Shown here: positions 33,972 through 41,535 of the stretch, piece by piece | Position numbering within the stretch: the first letter of the stretch is position 1 | Layout: each line of letters opens with the position of its first letter | NCBI GenBank assembly: GCA_947490345.1 | Contig: CANLGL010000035.1 | Location: 1-50,657 of the forward strand | Length of the DNA: 50,657 nt | Source of the DNA: Deltaproteobacteria bacterium | GTDB taxonomy: Bacteria; Myxococcota_A; UBA796; SXON01 | Direction: 5' to 3' | Notes under the pieces: generated by a model | Database searches by the model: none | Seen by the model: only the letters and a program-made list of their open reading frames with translations | What the model was told of the DNA's origin: nothing | Made by a program: the position numbers and the translations under genes

Positions 33972-35366
33972 CTACTCCCCCACCTCGTCGCGCAGACCGT
34001 ACTCCTTCATCTTGAGCTGAAGCGCCTTCCGGGAAATGTCCAAGCGGCGCGCGGTGCGGGTCACGTTTCCCGATTCTTGTTCAAGCGAACGGAGGATGAG
34101 GTCGCGCTCCAACTTGGCAGTGTGCACCCGTACATAGTCCTTGAGGCCGATCTCTCCGGGTTCGAAAGGAGGAAGCGCGGGGGAGCCTGCGAGCGGGGCG
34201 GGCTCGACTTCGGGGAGGACATCCTCGGCCATGTTTTCGCCGTCGGCCAGCAGCACGCCTCGCTCCACGGTATTTTCGAGCTCCCGGATGTTGCCGGGCC
34301 AGTGCCACTCGGTCAATCGCGACATCATGGCGTCGTCGACAACGCTGACAGACTTGCCGAGGCGCTCGTTGAAGCGGAGGACGAAGTGGCGGACGAGGAT
34401 TGGAATGTCGTCGCGACGCTCCCGCAATGGGGGGAGGCGGATCGGTACGACCGCAAGCCGGTAGTAGAGGTCCTCGCGGAAGGCGCCGGAGGCGACGAGG
34501 GCCTGGAGGTCGACGTTGGTGGCGGAGACCACGCGCACGTCGACCTTGATCGGACGTGTGCCCCCGACGCGGTCGATGGTGCGCTCTTGCAAGGCGCGGA
34601 GGAGCTTGACCTGAAGGTCGCGACCCAACTCGCCGATCTCGTCGAGAAAGAGCGTTCCCCCATCAGCGAGCTCGAACTTGCCAGGCTTGGCGCTGGCGGC
34701 CCCGGTGAACGCGCCTTTTTCGTGGCCGAAGAGCTCACTTTCGAAGAGCGCCTCGGGGATCGCTCCGCAATTGACCGTGATGAACGGGGCGTTCTTCCGA
34801 GAGCTCTGCTCATGGAGGGCGCGGGCCACGAGCTCCTTGCCGGTGCCGCTTTCCCCGACCAGCAGCACCGTCGTCGGCGAGTCGGCGACGCGCTCGACCA
34901 GCGAGAAGACCTTCTGCATCGACGGCGTGCGCCCGATGAGATCGAAGCGGCCGATGTCGCGACCCAGCATCGAATCGTCGAGCCAGTTCCGGCGCCGGGC
35001 ACGCTCGACCCGGAGGGCTTTGTCGACCGCCTGCTTGAGTTCGTCCAGGTCGAAGGGCTTGGTGATGAAGTCCTGCGCGCCGAGCTTGAGGGCTTCGACG
35101 GCGGTGTCGACCGTGCCGTGTGCGGTGATGAGGATGACCGGCAGGCCGGGCTGCTCGCGGATGCACCAGGCCAGGAGCTCCAGCCCGCTGAGGCCGGGCA
35201 TCTTCAGATCGCTGATGACCAGGTCGTACGGCGAGGCACCCAGCATGCCCACGGCGTCGGCGCCATCGGTGGCGGTCGTCACCTCGTGCCCGTCGCGGGA
35301 GAGGTGGGCCTTGAGAACAGTTCGGATGGAGGGCTCATCGTCGACGACGAGCACGCGTGCGCGCAT
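33972..35366 (-). CDS. Sigma-54-dependent response regulator, NtrC type
   Basis: A 464-aa transcription activator. The receiver domain (residues 1-~120) has VVDDE and the phosphoacceptor Asp 53 in ISDLKMPG, plus TAH and KP. The AAA+ sigma-54 interaction domain (~142-375) has GESGTGKE (171-178), the GAFTGA loop (218-223) that touches sigma-54, GTLFLDEIGE (Walker B) and LYYRLAV. The C-terminus is a Fis-type HTH (ESGNVTRTARRLDISRKALQLKMKEYGL). It should activate sigma-54 promoters when phosphorylated. No kinase is adjacent; the histidine kinase at 8148-10256 is a candidate partner. ATG 35366, in a 339-bp gap that carries the family I element. YbgC follows in the same operon. Confidence 0.93.
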   Translation of the reverse strand: MRARVLVVDDEPSIRTVLKAHLSRDGHEVTTATDGADAVGMLGASPYDLVISDLKMPGLSGLELLAWCIREQPGLPVILITAHGTVDTAVEALKLGAQDFITKPFDLDELKQAVDKALRVERARRRNWLDDSMLGRDIGRFDLIGRTPSMQKVFSLVERVADSPTTVLLVGESGTGKELVARALHEQSSRKNAPFITVNCGAIPEALFESELFGHEKGAFTGAASAKPGKFELADGGTLFLDEIGELGRDLQVKLLRALQERTIDRVGGTRPIKVDVRVVSATNVDLQALVASGAFREDLYYRLAVVPIRLPPLRERRDDIPILVRHFVLRFNERLGKSVSVVDDAMMSRLTEWHWPGNIRELENTVERGVLLADGENMAEDVLPEVEPAPLAGSPALPPFEPGEIGLKDYVRVHTAKLERDLILRSLEQESGNVTRTARRLDISRKALQLKMKEYGLRDEVGE

Positions 35367-35509
35367 GGGGCGGCGCTTAGTCAGGCATGGCGGCGGCGGC
35401 GACTCAGAGTGGCACGAAACTGTTGGGTCACCCGTGCCGCGTGCCGCGGCTCCCAGGGCCAGCAAACGACCGACCTGGGGAACGAGAGAGGGGGAGAGTG
35501 GCACGCTCC

Positions 35510-35614
35510 GGCGCGCTAAATGCGCGTCGGGCGCCGCAGGCCGGAAACCGCAGGTTGCAGGCCGGAGGGCATGCCACGGTAGGGGGAGAGGCCGCTGCGG
35601 CCTCTCCCCCCTTT
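35510..35614 (+). repeat. Dispersed structured intergenic element, family I copy 2
   Basis: 105 bp aligned to the minus strand of 7998-8112. It opens GGCGCGCTAAATGCGCG and closes with a perfect 14-bp stem (arms 35582-35595 and 35597-35610, single-base loop) followed by CTTT. It lies in the 339-bp divergent gap between the NtrC-type regulator and the TlpA gene. The rest of the gap (35367-35509, 35615-35705) shows no gene. Confidence 0.7.
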
Positions 35615-35705
35615 CATGAAAGTCAGGAGCTTGTTGCATTCGGTGACCATGACTATGCGTCCTGGCGCGTCTGGGGTAAACAACCCACGCAACGAGGAGC
35701 CCGCC

Positions 35706-36221
35706 GTGCTTTGTCTCCGCTCCGTCGCCCTGTCCGCCCTCGCGGTCGCCACGCTCACCCTGACTTCGCTCGCGTCCAGCGGTCCGGCCAACGCCGGGGG
35801 GGCCACGGACTTCTCGTTGCGCGACCTCAGCGGAACGCAGCACCGCTTGTCCCAGTACAAGGGCAAGGTGGTGCTCCTGAACTTCTGGGCGACGTGGTGC
35901 GGCCCCTGTCAGGTCGAGATGCCGCACCTCGAAGCGATGCACAAAGAACTCGGCGCGCGCGGGCTGGTCGTGCTCGGCATCTCGACCGATGACGCCAAGC
36001 TCGACGCGATGGTCAAGCCCCTGGTCAAGTCCAAGGGACTCACCTACACCGTTCTGCGCGACCCCCAGACCACCGTCGTGAGTCAGTTCAACCCGGCCAA
36101 GACGCTGCCCTTCAACGTGCTGGTCGACAAGCTCGGGCAGGTTGCCAAGGTACACGCGGGCTATAACCCCGGGGACGAGGTGGCGCTGAAGGCTGAGGTC
36201 CTCGAGCTTCTGGGGCGTTAG
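35706..36221 (+). CDS. TlpA-type thioredoxin, exported
   Basis: An extracytoplasmic thiol:disulfide oxidoreductase of 171 aa. I chose GTG 35706 because a GAGGAG lies at ~35693-35698 and it yields a good signal peptide (CLRSVALSALAVATLTLTSLASSGPANA). The thioredoxin fold has FSLRDLSGTQHRLSQYKGKVVLLNFWATWCGPC (Cys 65 and 68 in WCGPC), VEMPHLEAM and a cis-Pro region LPFNVLVDKLGQV. The length fits TlpA/ResA-like proteins. The next gene starts 3 nt after the stop, so a three-gene operon with the DUF6029-like barrel and the glycan-binding-domain protein is likely. It could keep cysteines of those products or of a metal site reduced. Confidence 0.88.
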   Translation: MLCLRSVALSALAVATLTLTSLASSGPANAGGATDFSLRDLSGTQHRLSQYKGKVVLLNFWATWCGPCQVEMPHLEAMHKELGARGLVVLGISTDDAKLDAMVKPLVKSKGLTYTVLRDPQTTVVSQFNPAKTLPFNVLVDKLGQVAKVHAGYNPGDEVALKAEVLELLGR

Positions 36222-36224
36222 GCG

Positions 36225-37964
36225 ATGCGCGGATCCGCTCGCTGCCGATTCGTTTGTCTCGTCGCGCTCGGCGTGGGCGGCAGCGCTGCGGCCGAGGAGT
36301 TTCCTGAGAGTCCGGCGGTGCTGGTGCCGCCGCTGGCCGGCTCACTGCAGGGCGGGGCGGTGCACGGTCTGGAGGAGTTCCGCTTCCGCGCCTACCAGAG
36401 CGGCGAGCGGCTCGCCGACTTTCCCGACGAGGCCGTCTTCGACTACCAGGAAGTGGTGCAGCGCCTTTCGGTGAGCGGTGGCAGCTCGCTTTTGACGGCT
36501 GGCGTCCAGGTCGACGCCGTGGCGCTTTTCTCGAACCAGTACATCCTCGATGGCGAGCTCATCGAAGAGCGGGTGCTTTGGGGCGAGGGGCTCAGCGGGC
36601 CTCACCCGAACTGGTGGTTCGGCGTCGAGAAGTTCTGGCTCCAGGGCCGGGGCGACACTCCGTCATCGGCTAGCCTGTCATGGACCCTGGGCGACTCCTA
36701 CGCAGCATTCGGGCGGGGGCTGGCGCTCAACGTGGTCAAGAACACGGACATCGACGTGGACACGTCGCTCCGGGGCGTCCACGCCACCGTCGCGGCGGGC
36801 GATTGGGAGGTGAGCCTGGTGGAGGCCGTTGCCAATCCTCAGCAAGTGCGGCTGGAGAATCCCAACGTCGCCATGCGCGCGGATCGCCCGCACGCGGTGC
36901 ATGGGTTGCGTGTCGATCGATATGGTCGGGTGCACGTGGGCGCGCATGCCGCGGCCTACCAGTTCGTGCGCGGGCTCGACGCCACCCTCGATCCGCTCAC
37001 GGCCTACGCGGGGGACGTCGATGCGGGCGTGGTGGGAGCGACCGTCGAGGCGTCGGGTGTCGGGCCGTTCGACCTGGGCGCGGAGTTCGACTGGATCGGG
37101 TACGGCGCCGACGACATCTCCGTGGAGCACGGGTACGCCGGCTACCTGAGCGCTTCGGCCTATCCGGGGGTCGCGAGCGTGCTGGTCGAGGGAAAGATCT
37201 ATCGCGACACAGAATGGTTGAACCAGTTCGCGACCCTCGACGGCTACGAGGTCTCGACCGGGCCCTCGCTCGAGTATGAGCGGGCGATCACTGAAGACAG
37301 CTCGGCGGCGCTCAACAGCAACGACGTGATTGGCGGGCGGGTGCGGTCGGACTTCGCGCTGGGCAAGGGCGCGCAGGTGCTCACGCCGTACGTCTCAGCC
37401 GCCGTCTTGCGTGACGCGGACCTCGGCGGCGTGCACTTCAACACCACTCCCGAGACGATCGTGCACGGTGTGGGGGGCGTCATCGCGGTGATCGGGGAGT
37501 TCCATCTGCTCGCCAATGGCGGCTGGCGCATGGACATGCGTGACGATGCTCCGACCGATAACGGCGGCGACACCACCGCGCACGCCGACCTGACGGTCAC
37601 GATCCCGCTCCCCCATCACCTGAGCCTCGAGGTCGCGCCCAGCGTGCTGCGCTACCACTGGGGTGAGAACCCGGTCCAGCAGACCGACTACACGGACATC
37701 TCCAGCACCACTGCGCTGAAGATCGGTGTCCCGTGGGCCGTGCTCGTCTACACCGATTTCAGTGACAATCCGCTCATCACCTCGACCGGAAATGTCAGCG
37801 AAAACGTCTACATGGCGGGCGAGCTGCAGTGGCAGCCGACGAGCGCCATGACGGTCAAGGTCTTCTACGGCGCGTACCGGGCCGGCATCCGCTGTGCCGG
37901 CGGACAGTGTCGCTCGCTTCCCGGCTTCGAGGGCGCCCGCGCGTCGTTCACGTCAAACTTCTGA
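36225..37964 (+). CDS. DUF6029-like outer-membrane beta-barrel protein
   Basis: A 579-aa exported protein with a signal peptide (MRGSARCRFVCLVALGVGGSAAAEE) and long alternating hydrophobic/polar strands with frequent Gly, Tyr and Trp, ending in a C-terminal aromatic residue (FTSNF), as in outer-membrane barrels. Landmarks such as WTLGDSYAAFGRGLALNVVKNTDIDVDTSLRG and a C-terminal GIRCAGGQCRSLPGFEGARASF match my memory of the DUF6029 family. It follows the TlpA gene by 3 nt and precedes the NADase-type glycan-binding protein by 12 nt. The conserved Cys pair in CAGGQC could be a substrate of the adjacent thioredoxin. Function is not known to me; the family name is a moderate-confidence call. Confidence 0.7.
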   Translation: MRGSARCRFVCLVALGVGGSAAAEEFPESPAVLVPPLAGSLQGGAVHGLEEFRFRAYQSGERLADFPDEAVFDYQEVVQRLSVSGGSSLLTAGVQVDAVALFSNQYILDGELIEERVLWGEGLSGPHPNWWFGVEKFWLQGRGDTPSSASLSWTLGDSYAAFGRGLALNVVKNTDIDVDTSLRGVHATVAAGDWEVSLVEAVANPQQVRLENPNVAMRADRPHAVHGLRVDRYGRVHVGAHAAAYQFVRGLDATLDPLTAYAGDVDAGVVGATVEASGVGPFDLGAEFDWIGYGADDISVEHGYAGYLSASAYPGVASVLVEGKIYRDTEWLNQFATLDGYEVSTGPSLEYERAITEDSSAALNSNDVIGGRVRSDFALGKGAQVLTPYVSAAVLRDADLGGVHFNTTPETIVHGVGGVIAVIGEFHLLANGGWRMDMRDDAPTDNGGDTTAHADLTVTIPLPHHLSLEVAPSVLRYHWGENPVQQTDYTDISSTTALKIGVPWAVLVYTDFSDNPLITSTGNVSENVYMAGELQWQPTSAMTVKVFYGAYRAGIRCAGGQCRSLPGFEGARASFTSNF

Positions 37965-37976
37965 GGATCTACGAAG

Positions 37977-38885
37977 ATGATCACCGTCCTGCTCTTGGCT
38001 CCGCTCGCCTTTTCCGCCCCCGTCAAGGTGGCGACCTGGACCGCCTCCACCACGTCGGCGCCCAACGATGCGCGCAGCTTCGAGGCGTCCAACCTGGGGG
38101 ATGGCAAGCAGTCGACCGCGTGGGCCGAGGGCGAGGTCGGGGCGGGTCTGGGCTCCTGGGTGCTCGCCGATTTCGGCGCTCCCAAGACGATCACCGCCAT
38201 CACCGTGTGGGGGAGCAGCTGGTACAACACCGAGTACTTCAGCCACTACAGCCGCCCCAAGACGGTGGTGGCCGAGTATGCGGACGGCACGACCGAGGAG
38301 TTCACCGCCGCCGATGCGCAAGCCCCCCAGGTGCTCAAGCTCAAGAGCCCCAAGAACACCCAGACCGTGAAGATGCGCATCAAGGGGATCTACGAAGGCA
38401 AAGGCCCCGACACCGCCATCTCGGAGGTGCGCTTCTCTGACAACACCAACGACGGGCCGGTCCCGGTGGTGGCGACGGTCGCGTCCTCGTCGGCGGTTGC
38501 GGACACCGACGGCACCTACGACGCGAACAACGCCGCGGACGGCATCGCGGACTCGATGTGGTGTGAGGGCAACCCCAAGAGCGACGGCACCGGCGAGTGG
38601 TTGGAGCTGACGCTCGGCCGCCGGAGCACGGTTTCGGCGCTGAAGATCCGCGCGGGCGCGGCCTTTTCACCGGAGCTGTTCAAGGCGGTGAATCGACCGG
38701 TCAGCGCTACAGTGAGCTTCGGGGACGGCGGCCAGGAGACGCTCACCTTCAAGGACCTCCCCTTCGAGCAGAACCTCAGCTTCGCGGCACATACTACCGA
38801 CAAGCTGAAGATCCAGTTCACCGGGGCCAAAAAGGGCGAGAAGTACGACGACCTGTGCGTGAGCGAAATCACGGTCGTGCCGTAG
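37977..38885 (+). CDS. Secreted protein with two NADase-type glycan-binding (discoidin-like) domains
   Basis: A 302-aa exported protein: signal peptide MITVLLLAPLAFSA, then two similar beta-sandwich domains. Domain 1 (~20-150) has ARSFEASNLGDGKQSTAWAEG, GLGSWVLADFG and ITAITVWGSSWYNTEYF. Domain 2 (~165-302) has YDANNAADGIADSMWCEG, GTGEWLELTLGR and VSALKIRAGAAFSPELFKAVNRPVSATVSF. The NLxDGxxxTAWxEG / GxGEWLxL signature is that of the NADase-type glycan-binding domain, a discoidin relative. ATG 37977 follows GAGGA at 37963-37967. Probably binds carbohydrate at the surface or in the periplasm, third gene of the TlpA operon. Confidence 0.83.
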   Translation: MITVLLLAPLAFSAPVKVATWTASTTSAPNDARSFEASNLGDGKQSTAWAEGEVGAGLGSWVLADFGAPKTITAITVWGSSWYNTEYFSHYSRPKTVVAEYADGTTEEFTAADAQAPQVLKLKSPKNTQTVKMRIKGIYEGKGPDTAISEVRFSDNTNDGPVPVVATVASSSAVADTDGTYDANNAADGIADSMWCEGNPKSDGTGEWLELTLGRRSTVSALKIRAGAAFSPELFKAVNRPVSATVSFGDGGQETLTFKDLPFEQNLSFAAHTTDKLKIQFTGAKKGEKYDDLCVSEITVVP

Positions 38886-38948
38886 GGCGCCGCCGGCCGC
38901 TGAGGATGGGCAGGAATGCGGATCGGGCGCGGGGAGGCCGACGGTTAT

Positions 38949-39113
38949 TCCCGAGGTGGCACGCCACCTCGGGAGTTGCTGACACTCGCGTGAGCGAAGC
39001 CGCCGCGGCGCGGCGCGCCCTGGCAGCGCCGCCACGGACGAAGGCGCCTTTTCGCCGCGGCGACGGCGCGAGTGGCCTCTGACGCCGCATGGAGCGCGGC
39101 GGCCGCATCTCTC
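38949..39113 (+). repeat. 165-bp direct repeat, copy 1
   Basis: About 97% identical (five mismatches by eye) to 39346-39510. It begins with a 24-bp inverted repeat (38950-38973, arms of 11 bp around AC), continues with AGTTGCTGACACTCGCG, GTGAGCGAAG and CGCCGCGG-rich DNA, and ends GGCCGCATCTCTC. Repeat start to repeat start is 397 bp. Confidence 0.85.
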
Positions 39114-39122
39114 ACGGTGGCG

Positions 39123-39136
39123 CATGTCGCGACATG
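39123..39136. repeat. 14-bp perfect palindrome
   Basis: CATGTCGCGACATG sits between the two 165-bp repeats and is followed by GAGAGTGAGCGAAG. That resembles the palindrome-then-GTGAGCGAAG order of the two longer copies, so it may be a diverged third unit. Confidence 0.5.
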
Positions 39137-39345
39137 AGAGTGAGCGAAGACGCCACGGAGGAACGCCATCAACCGCGGAGCGATCGCCCCGGTGGGCACG
39201 GCGGCGGCTGTGAGCGAGGTCGCCGATGCGACGGACGCACGAATCCCAAGCCAGCGGTCCTTTCGGCCGGCTCTCCCGACTGAGGCATGTGCATGGGCAT
39301 TGAGGCGTCACCCTCTGCGTTGTGTGCCGCGTAGCTGCCGGTAAC

Positions 39346-39510
39346 TCCCGAGGTGGCACGCCACCTCGGGAGTTGCTGACACTCGCGTGAGCGAAGCCGC
39401 CGCGGCGCGGCGCGCGCTGGCAGCGCCGCCACAGACGAAGGCCCCTTTGCGCCGCGGCGACGGCGCGAGTGGCCGCTGACGCCGCATGGAGCGCGGCGGC
39501 CGCATCTCTC
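39346..39510 (+). repeat. 165-bp direct repeat, copy 2
   Basis: Second copy. Its leading inverted repeat is longer here (39344-39373, arms of 14 bp around AC). The body matches copy 1 except for five single-base changes. It ends with GGCCGCATCTCTC, after which the two sequences diverge. Confidence 0.85.
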
Positions 39511-39635
39511 GAGTTGGCCCGACGGGTCGCACCGACAGCGCGGCGCCCGGCGGCGCCCGCGCGTTCGGCGCGCTCCCAAGCGCTTTCTTGACGTCGCGTT
39601 CGCCCCGACTGGCTATCTTGTAGCTTGAGGTGCGG

Positions 39636-40709
39636 ATGGGTCGAGTGTCGTTGTTGCTTCCGGGGTTCCTGTTCGCGTGCGATACGGACGTCAACGTCAA
39701 CCAAGTCACGCTCACCGACGAGTTCGACCAGGCGCCCTCCAATGCCGTGGACATCCTCTGGGTCATCGACGACAGCACGTCGATGAATGAGGAGCAGGCT
39801 GCCGTGCGGGCGGCCGGTGCCGACTTCCTCGCGGTCCTGGAGTCCGCGGACATGGACTTCCAGATTGGCCTCATCACCACCGACGGCGACTCCACCAACA
39901 CCAAGGCTGGCGTGCTCTTGGGGACGCCCGCGTTCCTCGACTCGTCTTGTCGCGAGGACGGGAACCCGGCGGATTGCACCTATGCGGACGAGCTCGCCGC
40001 TCGGTTCGAGCAGGGCACCGGGGGGAGCGATCAGGAGAAAGGCCTCGAAGTGGCGCTGGCGGCGGTCAGGAAGCCGCTGAGCGAGACCTTCAACGCGGGT
40101 TTTGTTCGTGACGGCGCCCTGTTGATGATCATTCAGCTCACCGATGAGAACGACTGCTCCGACGGGGGGCGGCTGGGGCCGACCGCGACGGGCGAAGACT
40201 GCTACAACCGATACAACGAGCTGACCCCGGTCGGCGACCTGGTCTCCGACGTTCGGGACGCAAAGGCGGACGCTGGCGAAGGCGACGTCATCATGTCGGG
40301 CATCATCGGCCCCGATGCCGATACCAACTGCTCCTTCGCCGTGCCCGGCAAACGATATCGCGAGGCCATCGGAATGTTCGGTGGGGTCGAGGCCGATATC
40401 TGTCTGAGCGACTACGCCCCCATCATGCAATCGCTGGGATTGGTCGCCACCGGCATCACCACCAACTTCCAGCTCACCAAAGCAGCGGTCTACAGCGTCG
40501 ATGATCCGGCCACGACCGAGAAGGATGAGAGCGAAAAGAATCCGGTGGTCGAGGTGGAGGGGAAGGTCGTGCCGGAAAGCGCCGAGAATGGGTGGACCTA
40601 CGTGGACACCTACGCGCAGATCCAGTTCAACGGGGAAGCCGTTCCGGAGCGCGCCGAGCACATCATCGTGACCTACTACAGCGCGGGGCCGGTCCCGACG
40701 GGCGGGTGA
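39636..40709 (+). CDS. Lipoprotein with von Willebrand factor A domain
   Basis: A 357-aa lipoprotein. ATG 39636 follows GAGG at 39626-39629 (GTG 39630 overlaps it). The signal MGRVSLLLPGFLFACDTD has the lipid Cys. The vWA domain starts at NAVDILWVIDDSTSMNEEQ, where DDSTSM is the MIDAS motif (DxSxS), and has FQIGLITTDGD and LLMIIQLTDENDCS strands. The rest is beta-rich with Cys (DSSCRED, DCTYAD, DCYNRY, DTNCSF, DICLSD). Myxobacteria carry many such secreted vWA lipoproteins of unknown role; likely metal-dependent protein binding at the surface. The stop overlaps the MutT start (GTGA). Confidence 0.85.
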   Translation: MGRVSLLLPGFLFACDTDVNVNQVTLTDEFDQAPSNAVDILWVIDDSTSMNEEQAAVRAAGADFLAVLESADMDFQIGLITTDGDSTNTKAGVLLGTPAFLDSSCREDGNPADCTYADELAARFEQGTGGSDQEKGLEVALAAVRKPLSETFNAGFVRDGALLMIIQLTDENDCSDGGRLGPTATGEDCYNRYNELTPVGDLVSDVRDAKADAGEGDVIMSGIIGPDADTNCSFAVPGKRYREAIGMFGGVEADICLSDYAPIMQSLGLVATGITTNFQLTKAAVYSVDDPATTEKDESEKNPVVEVEGKVVPESAENGWTYVDTYAQIQFNGEAVPERAEHIIVTYYSAGPVPTGG

Positions 40710-41086
40710 TCCGGGTCGTGTGCGCCTGCGTGGTGCGTGACGCTCGGGTCTTCGTGGCGCGAAGGGGCCCGTCGATGGCGCATCCTGGCACCTGGGAGTT
40801 TCCGGGCGGCAAGGTCGAGCCGGGCGAAGGCGATGCCGCAGCCCTGGTGCGCGAGCTGGCGGAGGAGCTGCGTTGGACTGTGGTGGCGCGCGAGTGGGTC
40901 GGGGAGGGCACGACGGGGCCGGTGCACCTGGTAGGCTACCGCTGCGAGGCGTCCGGCGAGCCGACGCTCCTGGAGCACGATGCCTGCGATTGGCTCGATG
41001 CGGCCAGCCTCATGGGGCTGTCGTGGGCGCCGGCTGACGGACCGATCGTCGAGGCGCTGTTGCGTTGCTACTCGCTCACCGGGTGA
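40706..41086 (+). CDS. mutT: Nudix hydrolase, MutT-like (8-oxo-dGTP pyrophosphohydrolase)
   Basis: A 126-aa Nudix enzyme. GTG 40706 overlaps the preceding stop as GTGA. The Nudix box GGKVEPGEGDAAALVRELAEEL fits GX5EX7REUXEEXGU, and the N-terminal VVRDARVFVARRGPSMAHPGTWEFPGGK and C-terminal DWLDAASLMGLSWAPADGPIVEAL fit MutT/CTP-pyrophosphohydrolase length and layout. It would remove oxidised nucleotides such as 8-oxo-dGTP. Its tail overlaps the convergent FxsA gene by 19 bp. MazG, another nucleotide-pool enzyme, lies next to it on the other strand. Confidence 0.87.
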   Translation: MIRVVCACVVRDARVFVARRGPSMAHPGTWEFPGGKVEPGEGDAAALVRELAEELRWTVVAREWVGEGTTGPVHLVGYRCEASGEPTLLEHDACDWLDAASLMGLSWAPADGPIVEALLRCYSLTG

Positions 41087-41535
41087 TCGAACTGGGCTTC
41101 GGCCTGCTGCGGCGCTCGCGCGGCTGGCCCCGGAGCGCCGTTGCCGACGAACGTGAAGCCCCGCCCGCGGAGCCAGCCCCACAGGCGCGCCTTCACCCGC
41201 GGCGCGAGCCAGCGGCGCGTGGGCTGCCACAGCAGCATGAGCCCCACGGCGTCGGAGAGGTACCCAGGCGTGACGAGAAGCACGCCCCCCACCAGCGCCA
41301 ACACCCCTTCCACGATCTTGTCCGCGGGCGCCTCGCCGCGGCGAAGGCCCTCGAAGAGTTCGCGCAACACAGTGCCGCCGGCGCGCTTGCCCAACCACGC
41401 GCCGAGGAGGCCGGCGAGGACCAGCGTGAGCGTGGTCTGCACCGCGCCCAGCCGGCTGCCGACCTCGATGAGCAACCAGGTCTCGAACGCGGGGACCAGG
41501 GTGAAGAGCAGGAAAAGCCCGACCGCGACCTTCAC
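41068..41535 (-). CDS. fxsA: FxsA-family membrane protein
   Basis: A 155-aa inner-membrane protein. GTG 41535 overlaps the MazG stop (GTGA). Hydrophobic segments are KVAVGLFLLFTLVPAFETWLLIEVG (~2-26), VQTTLTLVLAGLLGAWLGK, and IVEGVLALVGGVLLVTPGYLSDAVGLMLL, in the FxsA order with PGYLSDAVGLMLLWQPTRRWL near the C-terminal helix and a basic tail. FxsA was named for phage-exclusion suppression in E. coli; its biochemical role is unclear. Likely in one transcript with mazG and the preceding lipoprotein. Confidence 0.87.
   Translation of the reverse strand: MKVAVGLFLLFTLVPAFETWLLIEVGSRLGAVQTTLTLVLAGLLGAWLGKRAGGTVLRELFEGLRRGEAPADKIVEGVLALVGGVLLVTPGYLSDAVGLMLLWQPTRRWLAPRVKARLWGWLRGRGFTFVGNGAPGPAARAPQQAEAQFDHPVSE

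Larger units (their letters stand above)
38886..39635. other. 750-bp non-coding region with repeats
   Basis: No credible gene on either strand; the short open frames are GC-driven. The region holds two 165-bp direct repeats (38949-39113 and 39346-39510), a perfect 14-bp palindrome (39123-39136) and several copies of the word GTGAGCGAAG or GTGAGCGAGG followed by GCCG-rich DNA. It separates the TlpA operon from the vWA lipoprotein gene. Confidence 0.75.

Noticed and set aside
35401..35430. Sigma-54 promoter starting TGGCACG before the TlpA gene or regulator
   Set aside because: The GG is present but the GC at the -12 position is not at the required distance.
35582..35610. Stand-alone intrinsic terminator
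   Set aside because: The 14-bp stem is strong but is followed by only three T, has no adjacent upstream gene reading into it, and belongs to the repeated family I element.
35631..35659. Sigma-70 promoter (TTGTTG, 17-bp spacer, TATGCG) before the TlpA gene
   Set aside because: Both boxes match the consensus poorly and consensus boxes are unreliable in this high-GC group.
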